A DNA stretch of 64,000 nucleotides from Coraliomargarita sinensis (GCF_003185655.1 NZ_QHJQ01000005.1:1-64000); one strand, 5' to 3'. Positions 37,036 through 45,036 are shown, numbered from the stretch's first letter. Notes: generated by a model not told the origin, from the letters alone. Made by a program: numbers and translations.

Positions 37036-37557
37036 TCAGGACTCATCAACTACTGAGGCAGAAAGATGGTAGTTGTAGCCATCCAATTCGTAAATGAGTT
37101 CAGATTCACATGGTAGGTGGACTCTGGTCATCTCTAGTAATGCGGGAATCAGGCTCGACCAATATGGTTCCGGAGGGGCTTCTTTTTTTGTCACGTGCTT
37201 CGCGGTAATCTTGACTGTTAATGTCCCGGCGGCGGAATAGAAAAACAGATCGCAGCCACTTTTGGTGGAACGGCAGTGGCTGAAGCCGCTCATCTTGATG
37301 ATGTGGGTAGTCTTCGTCTGATCGTCTTCGACGTGCAGCAAGCCTACGCAACCTCTGTTTGATTTGTTGGAGGAAGGCGCTGATTCCAAGTTGTCCATCA
37401 TGCTCGACATAATCTCTTTGAACTCGTGCTGGTTGCTTTCGACTGATTTCATGCGACTGTTTAGGTTGATGTTGGCACTCTGGACCATTTTCAGTTGTTT
37501 GCGGACCGGAACCAAATGGTCGCGTATCCGCTCGTTTAGTGGACTTTCTGGGTTCAT
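37036..37557 (-). CDS. Small mobilization-type protein overlapping the relaxase gene
   Basis: 173 residues, in a different frame within the last 450 bases of the relaxase-like gene and ending 70 bases past it. Its ATG at 37557 has a strong AAGGAG about 10 bases upstream. The sequence is ordinary protein: a helical, coiled N-terminus (KQLKMVQSANINLNSRMKSV) and a beta-rich C-terminus (GCDLFFYSAAGTLTVKITAK). An accessory gene nested in another frame of the relaxase gene is known from ColE1-type mobilization loci (mbeA with mbeB/mbeD). No homology to those is claimed. Confidence 0.65.
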   Translation of the reverse strand: MNPESPLNERIRDHLVPVRKQLKMVQSANINLNSRMKSVESNQHEFKEIMSSMMDNLESAPSSNKSNRGCVGLLHVEDDQTKTTHIIKMSGFSHCRSTKSGCDLFFYSAAGTLTVKITAKHVTKKEAPPEPYWSSLIPALLEMTRVHLPCESELIYELDGYNYHLSASVVDES

Positions 37558-38449
37558 TATTTACTTTCTCCTTTGCGGGTTGATGTGGTTTACCGTATTT
37601 TTTGACCATTCGGGCGTAGCGTCGCTCCAATCCAAGATTAAGTTGATTGGTTAGTGCATCTTCTCGCTTTCTAATTTCTTCTGGATTGCGATATAAAGCT
37701 GGCGCATTCTTTTTGAATTCCAGCCATTCTTGGTAGTCAAAACCCTCAGTATATTTGACGCCTCGGAGGCGAATATTTTTCTGGCTCGATTCTTTAGGTC
37801 TAATCCCGATGTAGCCCTTACCTTTTTTTACTTGGAAGCCTTTTTTGTCCAAATGCGAGCAGATGTCGTTGTAGCTTCTCAATCTCCCCTTTCTTAGAAG
37901 CTGACATATTTCGGCATCCGTATCTATGAAGATACTTTTGTTACGAGCAGGAATCGACCTTTTAGGTACACATTCCAGTCTAGCTCTCTCGGGGTCATCA
38001 GGAGATGCAAGCCCGAATCGAAGGTTGAGTAGCTCCTGAAGAGCTTTCAATGGCTTTTGATCCGAGCCAACCCAGTATGGTTGAAAGCGCTTTCCAGTGC
38101 CTAGGTGGGTATTGATGATGACAAAATGTAACTCATCGCGGTCATGCTCAGTGTGTAATATCCAAACGATGTGGATGTCGCTTCGATTGATACCAGTGCA
38201 AAAGAATTTCTCCACGCGTTTCTTGATTGAGCGAAGTACATGATCTCGACCAAATTTTTCGTACGTTGTTTTCTCAATCGTGACTACACCGGATGTATAC
38301 GCTCTTTTGTATGGGCTATTTGCAATTAGCTTTCTCGCGATTTTCACTTCTAATTCGTTGTATTCAGAAGCCACCGGCCTTTCTTTCTCACACAGATAAA
38401 CGAATGGGTCTGAGTCAGCGCCCCCTTGATGGAGTATTTTTATTAGCAT
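37106..38449 (-). CDS. Relaxase/mobilization-nuclease-like protein
   Basis: 447 residues. The N-terminal domain has the metal-histidine motif in WILHTEHDRDELHFVIINTH followed by GTGKRFQPYW, as in MobA/VirD2-type relaxases. A candidate nucleophile Tyr is in the early NSPYKRAYTSG segment. GYIGIRPKESSQKNIRLRGV suggests DNA contacts. The last 150 residues are Arg/Gln-rich and overlap another gene in a second frame. The start overlaps the preceding gene and has AAGGAG five bases upstream. It would nick the element at an oriT for transfer by a helper plasmid; the oriT itself was not identified. Confidence 0.72.
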   Translation of the reverse strand: MLIKILHQGGADSDPFVYLCEKERPVASEYNELEVKIARKLIANSPYKRAYTSGVVTIEKTTYEKFGRDHVLRSIKKRVEKFFCTGINRSDIHIVWILHTEHDRDELHFVIINTHLGTGKRFQPYWVGSDQKPLKALQELLNLRFGLASPDDPERARLECVPKRSIPARNKSIFIDTDAEICQLLRKGRLRSYNDICSHLDKKGFQVKKGKGYIGIRPKESSQKNIRLRGVKYTEGFDYQEWLEFKKNAPALYRNPEEIRKREDALTNQLNLGLERRYARMVKKYGKPHQPAKEKVNNEPRKSTKRADTRPFGSGPQTTENGPECQHQPKQSHEISRKQPARVQRDYVEHDGQLGISAFLQQIKQRLRRLAARRRRSDEDYPHHQDERLQPLPFHQKWLRSVFLFRRRDINSQDYREARDKKRSPSGTILVEPDSRITRDDQSPPTM

Positions 38450-40119
38450 AGCTTCTCCTTGATAAGTTTGATCTCTGTCTCGGTATCGTAGAGTGTCTGA
38501 AGAACAAAATTCGAATTGAATGGCTCAAACTCTTCTGTGGACTTCTCGATTGTTTGACAAAGTTGGCCGAGATTTCCACCGAGCCCCTGCAATAATGTCG
38601 CTGCGTCTTCTAGCGGTCTCAGTGTCTCTCGATTCTTTGGATTATATCGGCGGCAAAGACTCCTTATGTAGTGGGACCTCGATTTTGTATGATCGGGTAT
38701 TTTAATCGAAGACTTCTCTAATTGACTAAGGCGTATTGGCACCTCCTCGATTTTCTTAACTGATTCCAGCCTCTCCTCTTCTTCGACTTCGATCTCAAGT
38801 GGTGGGAAGCTAGGGTAGTGACCTTTAAGCAGATCCTTGGACGGAAAGCTGGCGAGTAGCCTTTGGGTCGACTCGATCTGATCGAGTATCTCTGATGCTT
38901 GCTCAACCTCGGAGTAAATACTGGCCTCTTCTATATTCCTCTTTATTCCGCTCAATCCGATGAGGATAGAAGCTTTAGGCAGATCCAGTGATTGGCATAA
39001 TCGGATGATAGCTCTCCTGTGGGGATCTGTACCTGTAATTAAATCTAAAATTAATTCTGAATTATTGCTGCCTGGTGGAACTTTCTTTTCGAGGGATTCT
39101 TTTTCCGCAGTAGAAAACTTAACGTGTATACCAGTTGTTTTTGTCTGCGTGTCATTTGTATCCGCGATAGGAGGTACTACAACCGTAGTATCGCCAGCGT
39201 CTGTATCGCTGATACCGGTTTTTGTCTTCGTATCAACGGCTGTATCCACAGATTCTGTCGATGTTTTTTTGTTTCTGTCTTGGTCAGTATGATCAGCTGC
39301 CTTACTTGGTGCGGTATGATCAGGCTTCGGTGGATCCTTTATCTGCTTTTGCTGCTCTACGCGCTCTTGCGCATATTTTAGGGCAGCCGCAGACGTGATC
39401 CTCTTTACCGATGTTATGACATGCGGTGACTTCTCGGGAGTATTGTCATTTGAGATTCGCCTTTCATCCTTGATGGCGATATCTTCCGACCCTTGTCGGC
39501 CAATGGGGGTGGATCCTAAGGAGGGGGCAGCGCCCACCTCCTCAGCCAGCTCACGTCCGTATACCTGATACGGCGTGTTTGCTGGCTGATGTGGAAATTC
39601 AGGCTTCGCCTGATTGTTTTCGCCTTCGGCGATTAGGTATTCAAATGCATCCGCAAGTAGCGGATGGTTCCTGATGTCCATAGGGGACATCTTCGAAGGG
39701 ATCTCTTCAATTAGATGCCTTTCACTTAGAGTCTTTTTGAGAGATTGATTCCAATGGTCGAATTCTTCGTCTGGGAAGGTAAATTCGCAATATGGGCGAA
39801 CTGTGGTAACTGCGCAGCCGGCAACGTTGAACAGGAATTCGAGGGTCTTGTAGATCGAGTCGAGGTCACCCCCCAGATGGTCCATGCTTGGAAGGACCAA
39901 TAAGTTTTTTCTGTTTGAGATTAAATCTAATCCGATCGAACTCCAGGGATCTTCCTCATTAACGTCCGTGTCTGATAATAGATTATAAAGGCGAATTCCG
40001 GTCTTCATTTGAAAAAGGCCCTTGTCGTGTGAGGCAGCGGCATCCCATGAATGATATGCGACGCACCCGGACATTTTCTGTGACAAGCACTTCTGCTTCA
40101 ACTCGCTAATTATGCTCAT
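38443..40119 (-). CDS. Serine-recombinase-like protein with degenerate active site
   Basis: Start chosen at ATG 40119 (MSIISELKQKCLSQKMSGCV), with in-frame ATGs at 40152 and 40155. It encodes 558 residues. The first 150 resemble a resolvase/invertase catalytic fold: GCVAYHSWDAA at the YxRxS position, and NLLVLPSMDHLGGDLDSIYK where active enzymes have a DRLxR motif. The arginines are replaced, so catalysis is doubtful. The middle is Thr/Asp/Lys-rich low complexity (about 230-340) and the end is helical. It lies between the integrase and relaxase genes, overlapping both. It may be a structural partner in excision or mobilization. Confidence 0.6.
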   Translation of the reverse strand: MSIISELKQKCLSQKMSGCVAYHSWDAAASHDKGLFQMKTGIRLYNLLSDTDVNEEDPWSSIGLDLISNRKNLLVLPSMDHLGGDLDSIYKTLEFLFNVAGCAVTTVRPYCEFTFPDEEFDHWNQSLKKTLSERHLIEEIPSKMSPMDIRNHPLLADAFEYLIAEGENNQAKPEFPHQPANTPYQVYGRELAEEVGAAPSLGSTPIGRQGSEDIAIKDERRISNDNTPEKSPHVITSVKRITSAAALKYAQERVEQQKQIKDPPKPDHTAPSKAADHTDQDRNKKTSTESVDTAVDTKTKTGISDTDAGDTTVVVPPIADTNDTQTKTTGIHVKFSTAEKESLEKKVPPGSNNSELILDLITGTDPHRRAIIRLCQSLDLPKASILIGLSGIKRNIEEASIYSEVEQASEILDQIESTQRLLASFPSKDLLKGHYPSFPPLEIEVEEEERLESVKKIEEVPIRLSQLEKSSIKIPDHTKSRSHYIRSLCRRYNPKNRETLRPLEDAATLLQGLGGNLGQLCQTIEKSTEEFEPFNSNFVLQTLYDTETEIKLIKEKLC

Positions 40120-40132
40120 GGTAATTCGTCGT

Positions 40133-41524
40133 TCACTGTGTCGTGGATACATCATTGTTAGATGTATCCACGTCGTTACCTTTGGTCTTGAGGAGCTCTT
40201 CTCTCATACGCTTTGAGATGAATTCCCAGTTATCCGCACTCATTTGATCGAGAAGATTGAGAAGATGTATCGTGGATACGGGTTCTGAGCCTGTGGAAGC
40301 AACGCCACTTAGAGCTTCCGGCATGGCTGTTTTTAGCTCACTACGTATGCGCTCAGCATCCGACTGGAAGTAATGCTTAAGGATCACCTGCGTATCCACG
40401 TTTCCGCAAATCTTCTTGATATCTTCGAGGGATACCCCGCCTCTCAGTGCCATGGTCATCCAAGTCGTTTTCAAGCCGTGGAATGACCTTACTGGGCGTC
40501 TTCGTGAGCCGCCGGATTCACCGGTTAGGCGGATCGAGGTTTCTGGATTCTCATCGTCGGTAAAGCCTATGCGCAATAACAGCTGAGAGAAAGACTTACT
40601 AAAATATTGTGACTCTCTGGCGTAGAGTCTTCGAACCAACGGAAAGACGTATTCTTCATCAACTCGTGCCTCCTCAGCGTTTTTCAGGACTTCTTCTAAT
40701 TGTCCGAAAAACGGGATCGCGACTGGCTTTTGGGTTTTGCCCACAGCAGGCACGAAAATGATGCGTTTCTTCATGTTGACCGATGCCCACTTTAAGGTGC
40801 AACAGTCTCCCAAGCGCATTCCAGTCGATATTGAGGTTACCGTGATCTGATATAACTCCGGGTCTTTCTCCGCCTCATGCAGGATTTGTTCAATTTGCTT
40901 TGGAGTAAAAATTTCCTTGGTGGTAGTGATGTGATACTTTTTAGGGATTCCCCGGAACGGGTTCCCGTTTTGTAGTTCTTTCTTTTCTAGAACTGTCCAG
41001 AGTCCCTGTAATCCAACTCTGACGTCATCCAATGTTTTGGCGCTACAGTTGGTTTTGGTTAGATAGAAAGCTAAAAAGCCTTCAACCATATTCCTGGTCA
41101 CCTCATGGGCGTATGATATATTCACATGGCGTTTATTCAAGAATTCGAGAAACAGCTGGCACCTATTCTCTATTTGCTCAGCATATTTGGGTGACCACGG
41201 CTTCGTTCTCGGGAAGTTTTTGGCTATCTTGAATAAATCTTTTAGATCAACTGGCTTGAACTCATTACCAGTCATGGCCTCGTATACTTTTTCCCTTAGT
41301 TGGCGTTCGGATTTACCTTCTTGGAATTCTTTCTGAAGCGCCTTTTCTTCGGCCAAAGCCTCGCCCCTGGATCGTTCGAATTCAGCATCACCCTCATTTT
41401 TGAGCCTCAATCCGTCAGGTGGTTTTCCTCGGTAATGTGTATTAAGAGGGAATGCCTTTCGCTTCCCATTAACAGTTAAGCGTGCGTAGAAACGCTTGGA
41501 GTTTTTTCTTAGTTCGAGGCTCAT
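40133..41524 (-). CDS. Tyrosine recombinase (element integrase) with altered catalytic motifs
   Basis: 463 residues. The arm-binding N-terminus starts LRKNSKRFYARLTVNGKRKA; the core-binding domain is about 90-200. Catalytic positions seen: R237 in STGMRLGDCC, a Lys near VPAVGKTQKP, and Y385 in LKHYF. The HxxR box reads SFHGLKTTW, so K352 replaces Arg, and the GH box reads ICGNVD, with N375 replacing His. It is much longer than integron IntI enzymes and lacks their extra helix, so it is not the source of the cassette array. It most likely integrates the island at tRNA-fMet. It overlaps the preceding gene by ATGA. Confidence 0.82.
   Translation of the reverse strand: MSLELRKNSKRFYARLTVNGKRKAFPLNTHYRGKPPDGLRLKNEGDAEFERSRGEALAEEKALQKEFQEGKSERQLREKVYEAMTGNEFKPVDLKDLFKIAKNFPRTKPWSPKYAEQIENRCQLFLEFLNKRHVNISYAHEVTRNMVEGFLAFYLTKTNCSAKTLDDVRVGLQGLWTVLEKKELQNGNPFRGIPKKYHITTTKEIFTPKQIEQILHEAEKDPELYQITVTSISTGMRLGDCCTLKWASVNMKKRIIFVPAVGKTQKPVAIPFFGQLEEVLKNAEEARVDEEYVFPLVRRLYARESQYFSKSFSQLLLRIGFTDDENPETSIRLTGESGGSRRRPVRSFHGLKTTWMTMALRGGVSLEDIKKICGNVDTQVILKHYFQSDAERIRSELKTAMPEALSGVASTGSEPVSTIHLLNLLDQMSADNWEFISKRMREELLKTKGNDVDTSNNDVSTTQ
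40142..40172. promoter_or_regulatory. 12-bp perfect hairpin at the integrase stop
   Basis: CGTGGATACATC (40142-40153) and GATGTATCCACG (40161-40172) are perfect inverted arms around ATTGTTA. The 8-mer GTGGATAC recurs at 40272-40279 and, inverted, at 40392-40399, all in the end of the integrase gene. It may be an attenuator between integrase and the next gene, or a protein-binding cluster. Confidence 0.45.
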
Positions 41525-41904
41525 AGTACTGCCTCCTTCTCCGTTCCCTCTTGCGCTTTAATCTCAGGTTGGCTGACCCTCTCAAAAATTAAGCGTACTG
41601 CCTCGGGCGTGAGTTTACCTGCGACATTTCTGATTTGGTGCCGCGGTATTGGGAGAGAGTGGAGGATTTCGTAAATTTTAGTCTGTCCCGGCATTCCTGG
41701 AAGGCGACTCAGCTCCGCCACGGTGTAAGGGCGGACCTTCCCCCAGATTGTGGAAGTTTGGCCCGTATTGATCTTTTGGGGCCACTCACTGGCCCACCTG
41801 TCCAAATCACGCACGAATTCCTCTGGCACATCACGCATCGCTCCCGCGACAGTAACTATACTGATGCGGGCGCTTTCGCTTAGTGTTACGAACCTTTGGG
41901 ACAT
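41521..41904 (-). CDS. Small HTH-like protein upstream of the integrase
   Basis: 127 residues. The central part KVRPYTVAELSRLPGMPGQT followed by KIYEILHSLPIPRHQIRNVA reads like an excisionase-type helix-turn-helix, with an N-terminal helical extension. It begins 14 bases downstream of the first AGTAGA palindrome and ends in an ATGA overlap with the integrase start, so it is the first gene of the mobility operon. By position it could be an excisionase or recombination directionality factor. No family assigned. Confidence 0.6.
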   Translation of the reverse strand: MSQRFVTLSESARISIVTVAGAMRDVPEEFVRDLDRWASEWPQKINTGQTSTIWGKVRPYTVAELSRLPGMPGQTKIYEILHSLPIPRHQIRNVAGKLTPEAVRLIFERVSQPEIKAQEGTEKEAVL

Positions 41905-41918
41905 AGCACATACATATT

Positions 41919-41932
41919 AGTAGAGTTCTACT
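41919..41932. promoter_or_regulatory. Operator O1: AGTAGAGTTCTACT
   Basis: Palindromic arms AGTAGA and TCTACT with two central bases, 14 bases upstream of the mobility operon's first ATG. The same arms occur at 41950-41963 and 42922-42935. Confidence 0.7.
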
Positions 41933-41945
41933 TTTTTCAAGAATA

Positions 41946-41967
41946 AAATAGTAGAGCTCTACTATTT
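41946..41967. promoter_or_regulatory. Operator O2: 22-bp perfect palindrome with AGTAGAGCTCTACT core
   Basis: The core at 41950-41963 extends to a perfect 22-bp palindrome. It is 31 bases (about three helical turns) from O1, as expected for cooperative binding of a repressor at the mobility-operon promoter. Confidence 0.75.
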
Positions 41968-42145
41968 AGGCAATGTAGACAATCACAACACTCCAAAAGC
42001 TATACCCGGTCACAATCATGGGACTGCTCAATTTGAACACAAAATCGTAGTTGGCACTCAACAATGTATCCGAAAGGGATATGCATTCGATTTTCTCAGA
42101 CGGGACACTTTTTGGGCATGGACTAAACAGACCACCGGTAATCAT
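41966..42145 (-). CDS. Possible small ORF between the regulator and the mobility operon
   Basis: A 59-codon frame from ATG 42145 to TAA at 41966. The open frame extends upstream to about 42290 without an ATG, GTG or TTG. The residues look protein-like (FSPCPKSVPSEKIECISLSD; SANYDFVFKLSSPMIVTGYS). It overlaps the stop of the XRE gene if extended. It may be a decayed gene or use an unusual start. Otherwise the 41970-42282 stretch holds only the promoter region. Confidence 0.3.
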   Translation of the reverse strand: MITGGLFSPCPKSVPSEKIECISLSDTLLSANYDFVFKLSSPMIVTGYSFWSVVIVYIA

Positions 42146-42282
42146 CTCCCCAGCAAAACGATCTCCGTCAAATACCCAGTAGGGAGTACGGTATACACGA
42201 ATACAAAAGCGATTTACTGGCCTTTTGCCATGAAGTACAAACCAAGAAATAATCGTCCAAGATATCTCGGAACCTGTGTTAC

Positions 42283-42918
42283 TCAGTCTCTAGGCTTTAG
42301 CGTGCCAAGCTCACTCTTGAGCGCTTTATAACGCGCATGACTTTCGTCTAATTCCTCTTCTATTGAGAAGTTTTCCAGATTCAGCAGCTTACGCTTTGAA
42401 AAGGCCTCAGCTAACCCGTCGCTGTCGACCAGATCATCCAGATTGTCAAATAAAGCATGCACGAATGCGTCCGAGGTATGAAACTGTGGATTGTTGCTGT
42501 CTTCTGTATCTTTGGCATCCAGATCACCTGCAGCTTCCATGATCTCCTGTAGACAGGCGGTATACCGTTTAAATATATTAGAATACATCAAACGTCTCAT
42601 GTAGCGTTCATTCCATTCTAGAAACCACTGGTGAGTGTAAGGCTCATCCGAAGGTCTTGGAATGCGTGTGCTTGTGTCGATCCTTGTAGCCGATAGTCCG
42701 GGGAGTCCATTCCCGCTATCCCGGACGTAGCCACAGCCTAAGCGGTTTGCTATTTTTTTCACCAGCTCGTGAGAGTAAGGTTTAATGCCGTTCTCCGCAT
42801 CTTTGGCCGTTCCTTGTGCGATGCCTACTATCTTGGCCAACTTCTCTTGGGTTAGACCTGCAATTCGGCGAACTTTACGAAGATTGTGAACTCCCTGGCG
42901 TTTCTCCTGTTTGGGCAT
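42283..42918 (-). CDS. XRE-family regulator of the mobility region
   Basis: 211 residues. LRKVRRIAGLTQEKLAKIVG followed by IAQGTAKDAENGIKPYSHEL is the XRE helix-turn-helix at residues 13-60. The C-terminal 130 residues are helical and acidic (HTSDAFVHALFDNLDDLVDS), with no protease or Cro-like signature. The AGTAGA-AC-TCTACT palindrome ends four bases before its ATG, over its ribosome-binding region, and two more copies sit at the mobility-operon promoter. It is therefore the probable repressor of both itself and integrase expression. Confidence 0.75.
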   Translation of the reverse strand: MPKQEKRQGVHNLRKVRRIAGLTQEKLAKIVGIAQGTAKDAENGIKPYSHELVKKIANRLGCGYVRDSGNGLPGLSATRIDTSTRIPRPSDEPYTHQWFLEWNERYMRRLMYSNIFKRYTACLQEIMEAAGDLDAKDTEDSNNPQFHTSDAFVHALFDNLDDLVDSDGLAEAFSKRKLLNLENFSIEEELDESHARYKALKSELGTLKPRD

Positions 42919-42921
42919 AAA

Positions 42922-42935
42922 AGTAGAACTCTACT
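42922..42935. promoter_or_regulatory. Operator O3: AGTAGAACTCTACT
   Basis: Third copy of the palindrome, immediately upstream of the XRE start; consistent with autoregulation. Confidence 0.7.
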
Positions 42936-43271
42936 GCTTTTATTGGGAATGCAAGCTCTAAGCCGTTCTGGGAGGTACGACCCGTGAGTCTTTCACTAGG
43001 ACTTCGGATTGCGATGCCATAGAATTTTGCCTCAAGCCCACCATGAAACTCTGCTCCGAACAAAGTAACTAGGGCATCCGCTTTAGAGGCTAGAAGAACT
43101 TGGTTGAGCGTGATATCTGAATTCTAAGGGCTACCGAGATGTAGGTAGAGCAAAACGGGCAAACCTTGACGAACTAGAGGATTGCTGGTGAGTTAATGCT
43201 ATGTTCCGAACCCTGATTCTCTCAGTTCGTAATTTTCGGAGTGTTACTGATAATACTGTTCAGCGAAAGAA
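42936..43271. other. 336-bp leader between the XRE gene and the first cassette
   Basis: No convincing gene on either strand. It must contain the XRE promoter on the minus strand and whatever promoter drives the first cassette on the plus strand. The sequence GTTCAGC at 43259-43265 just before the first cassette is a weak match to an attC/attI right-hand box, but I see no paired stem. Confidence 0.4.
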
Positions 43272-43661
43272 ATGAAAGCAAGATTCATAGCATCAGAAGG
43301 CCCTTGGCTTGAAGCGACATTGGAAGTCGGTTCCACAATCCTGAAGGTCATGGATGAGCTTACAATTGACGATCGATACTCCCCTGAGATTAACCAAGAA
43401 ATAGAAGTCGAGCTTTCCATGCTTCTTGATGATGACGAAAGCTGGGATGATATATTTAGAGGTAACCCAGAAAAGAAAAAGACAATAGAGAATATTGAAG
43501 GGTGGAGTTATCGAGCATTTGGTGAAGTAATTTCGATCAACCCAGTCGTAGTTGATTGCGGATTAATCAAAGTCCATGATGTAGTTCACGCGAATGATGA
43601 AAGAGTTATCGGTGAGCATGTCGGATTCACAATCACGAGGCTTGATGCGACCTATGCCTAA
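43272..43661 (+). CDS. Cassette 1: hypothetical 129-aa protein
   Basis: Unrecognised acidic protein, beginning MKARFIASEGPWLEATLEVG. Beta-rich segments include ELTIDDRYSPEINQEIEVEL and VVDCGLIKVHDVVHANDERV, and it ends GFTITRLDATYA. No signal peptide. It stops seven bases before attC1. First gene of the array, so the one most likely to be expressed from an outside promoter. Confidence 0.65.
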   Translation: MKARFIASEGPWLEATLEVGSTILKVMDELTIDDRYSPEINQEIEVELSMLLDDDESWDDIFRGNPEKKKTIENIEGWSYRAFGEVISINPVVVDCGLIKVHDVVHANDERVIGEHVGFTITRLDATYA

Positions 43662-43666
43662 ACAAG

Positions 43667-43732
43667 CTGAACCAGGCGATAGTGGACAACTCCGTTCGCT
43701 GCGCTCACTCCGTACCACTATTGACGTTGGGT
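43667..43732 (+). other. attC1 recombination site
   Basis: CTGAACCAGGCGATAGTGG at the left and CCACTATTGACGTTGGGT at the right. GATAGTGG/CCACTATT pair over 7 of 8 bases, and the loop contains GCTGCGCTCACTCCG. It ends in the GTTRRRY core GTTGGGT. Confidence 0.78.
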
Positions 43733-43738
43733 AAAAAT

Positions 43739-44680
43739 ATGAAATTAGTCACACATATCTTTGCTTACTTCGCGTGTGTATACAGCTTACTTGGGACTGC
43801 TCAGGAAACTGAAATACTCATCTATAAAGGCGAAGAAAAGTGGCTAAGCTCTACCCCCCTATGGGGCTACTTCCCAGGCGAAGAGGAAAGCGATGAAAAA
43901 AGATTAGCCTTCATGGTGGCCAACGAAATGAAAAATACGAGAAGTAGCTGCTGGCGGGGTTATCATGGAACATGGAAGATATCAGATGATAAACTGTGGC
44001 TCGTAAAGGTTGAGCCACAATTCCGCCAAAGTGAACAAACCAGAACGATTAAAACTAAGGATGGTAGAGAGATTAACACCTACTATGGAGAGTTTCTTCC
44101 GAAACAGGAGGAACTCCCTCTATTTGCTGACTGGTATACTGGAACACTGAAAATCCAAATGGGAGAGCTACTTAAGTCTGTTAACCAAGGTTTCGCATCA
44201 ATATACGAAAAAGACCTCTTTATCGAAGTAGAGAATGGAAAAGTTATCTCTGAGAAAATCAGAAGAAATTCAGATAGTTATAAGACTCGATCTTCTGCAG
44301 ATCTAGCGTGGGTCGAACTAGGAAATAAATTGGTCGAAGATGATGAAGAATGGATTGATGCTCGAACCATTACCCCGACTATGTTGAAGGAATCTATCAG
44401 GACGAGAGGCATATTATACGTCGATAATCAGAATCAAGAGCATACGATGTTTATCCCGGAGTCTCAGCTTACGGAACATCTAGTTTTTAGACTGAAGCTT
44501 GAAAGTGAATTCGAGGATCTCCCCGTTCCAGGTTCGCATATAGAACTAACCGGTGCCATTGAAGAGGATAAAGAATCTCTATTGATATCGGTAAAGAAAA
44601 TACGAGCATTGTTGCCTGGAGAGACGATTCATCACCCTAAATATAAGATACCGAACCAGACGCAGGTGGCAACGCCGTAG
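43739..44680 (+). CDS. Cassette 2: exported hypothetical protein, 313 aa
   Basis: Start set at ATG 43739, seven bases after attC1; the open frame extends upstream only through attC1. MKLVTHIFAYFACVYSLLGT then AQ is a signal peptide. The mature protein is mixed alpha/beta with no recognised domain (WRGYHGTWKISDDKLWLVKV; LADWYTG-type region; GILYVDNQNQEHTMFIPES). The C-terminal VFRLKLESEFEDLPVPGSHI segment resembles a short beta barrel. The stop lies inside attC2. Likely periplasmic or lipidless secreted protein. Confidence 0.7.
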   Translation: MKLVTHIFAYFACVYSLLGTAQETEILIYKGEEKWLSSTPLWGYFPGEEESDEKRLAFMVANEMKNTRSSCWRGYHGTWKISDDKLWLVKVEPQFRQSEQTRTIKTKDGREINTYYGEFLPKQEELPLFADWYTGTLKIQMGELLKSVNQGFASIYEKDLFIEVENGKVISEKIRRNSDSYKTRSSADLAWVELGNKLVEDDEEWIDARTITPTMLKESIRTRGILYVDNQNQEHTMFIPESQLTEHLVFRLKLESEFEDLPVPGSHIELTGAIEEDKESLLISVKKIRALLPGETIHHPKYKIPNQTQVATP

Positions 44681-44704
44681 GCGCACCACTGTTCGACGTT
44701 GGCT
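44652..44704 (+). other. attC2 recombination site
   Basis: CGAACCAGACGCAGGTGG at the left, CCACTGTTCGACGTTGGCT at the right, with a bulged CAGGTGG/CCACTG stem. Overlaps the last codons of cassette 2. Confidence 0.78.
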
Positions 44705-44712
44705 GAAAGAAA

Positions 44713-45036
44713 ATGAGCAAGAAAAGCAAAGCTGAACGCAGGGCCATCGTTAAAGAGCTTAAAAGAAAAGAAGAAGAGAATGCGTTTGCAGAGAAGCCCA
44801 TTCCGAATGGCGATCTGAAAGCATTGTTCGAGCACCTTGAGACAGCTCTAGCTGGGGAAGAAAATGGAAAGAGAATTGTTCTTTGCGATCACACACTAAA
44901 CAAATCGAGAGCCTTTCTTCAGGCCCGAGGCATTCAAAATATCGAAGAAATTTGTGAATGGTTCGGTGAATATGGAGGCTTCTGTGATTGCGAAGTCACC
45001 TACAATGTGACCGATTACTGGGAGGAAAGAATCTGA
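44713..45036 (+). CDS. Cassette 3: hypothetical 107-aa protein
   Basis: Starts MSKKSKAERRAIVKELKRKE, a strongly basic helix. It continues KALFEHLETALAGEENGKRI and ends EYGGFCDCEVTYNVTDYWEE. The CDCEV-type ending resembles small DUF2695-like proteins from memory, but this is not firm. It begins 8 bases after attC2, and the stop is directly before attC3. Confidence 0.65.
   Translation: MSKKSKAERRAIVKELKRKEEENAFAEKPIPNGDLKALFEHLETALAGEENGKRIVLCDHTLNKSRAFLQARGIQNIEEICEWFGEYGGFCDCEVTYNVTDYWEERI

Noticed and set aside
40133..41524. Integron integrase IntI for the cassette array
   Set aside because: The protein is too long, has a phage-type arm-binding start and lacks the IntI-specific inserted helix; it lies on the far side of the XRE gene in the opposite orientation.
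42875..43063. 62-codon minus-strand frame over the third operator
   Set aside because: It overlaps the XRE start and operator and has no protein-like features.
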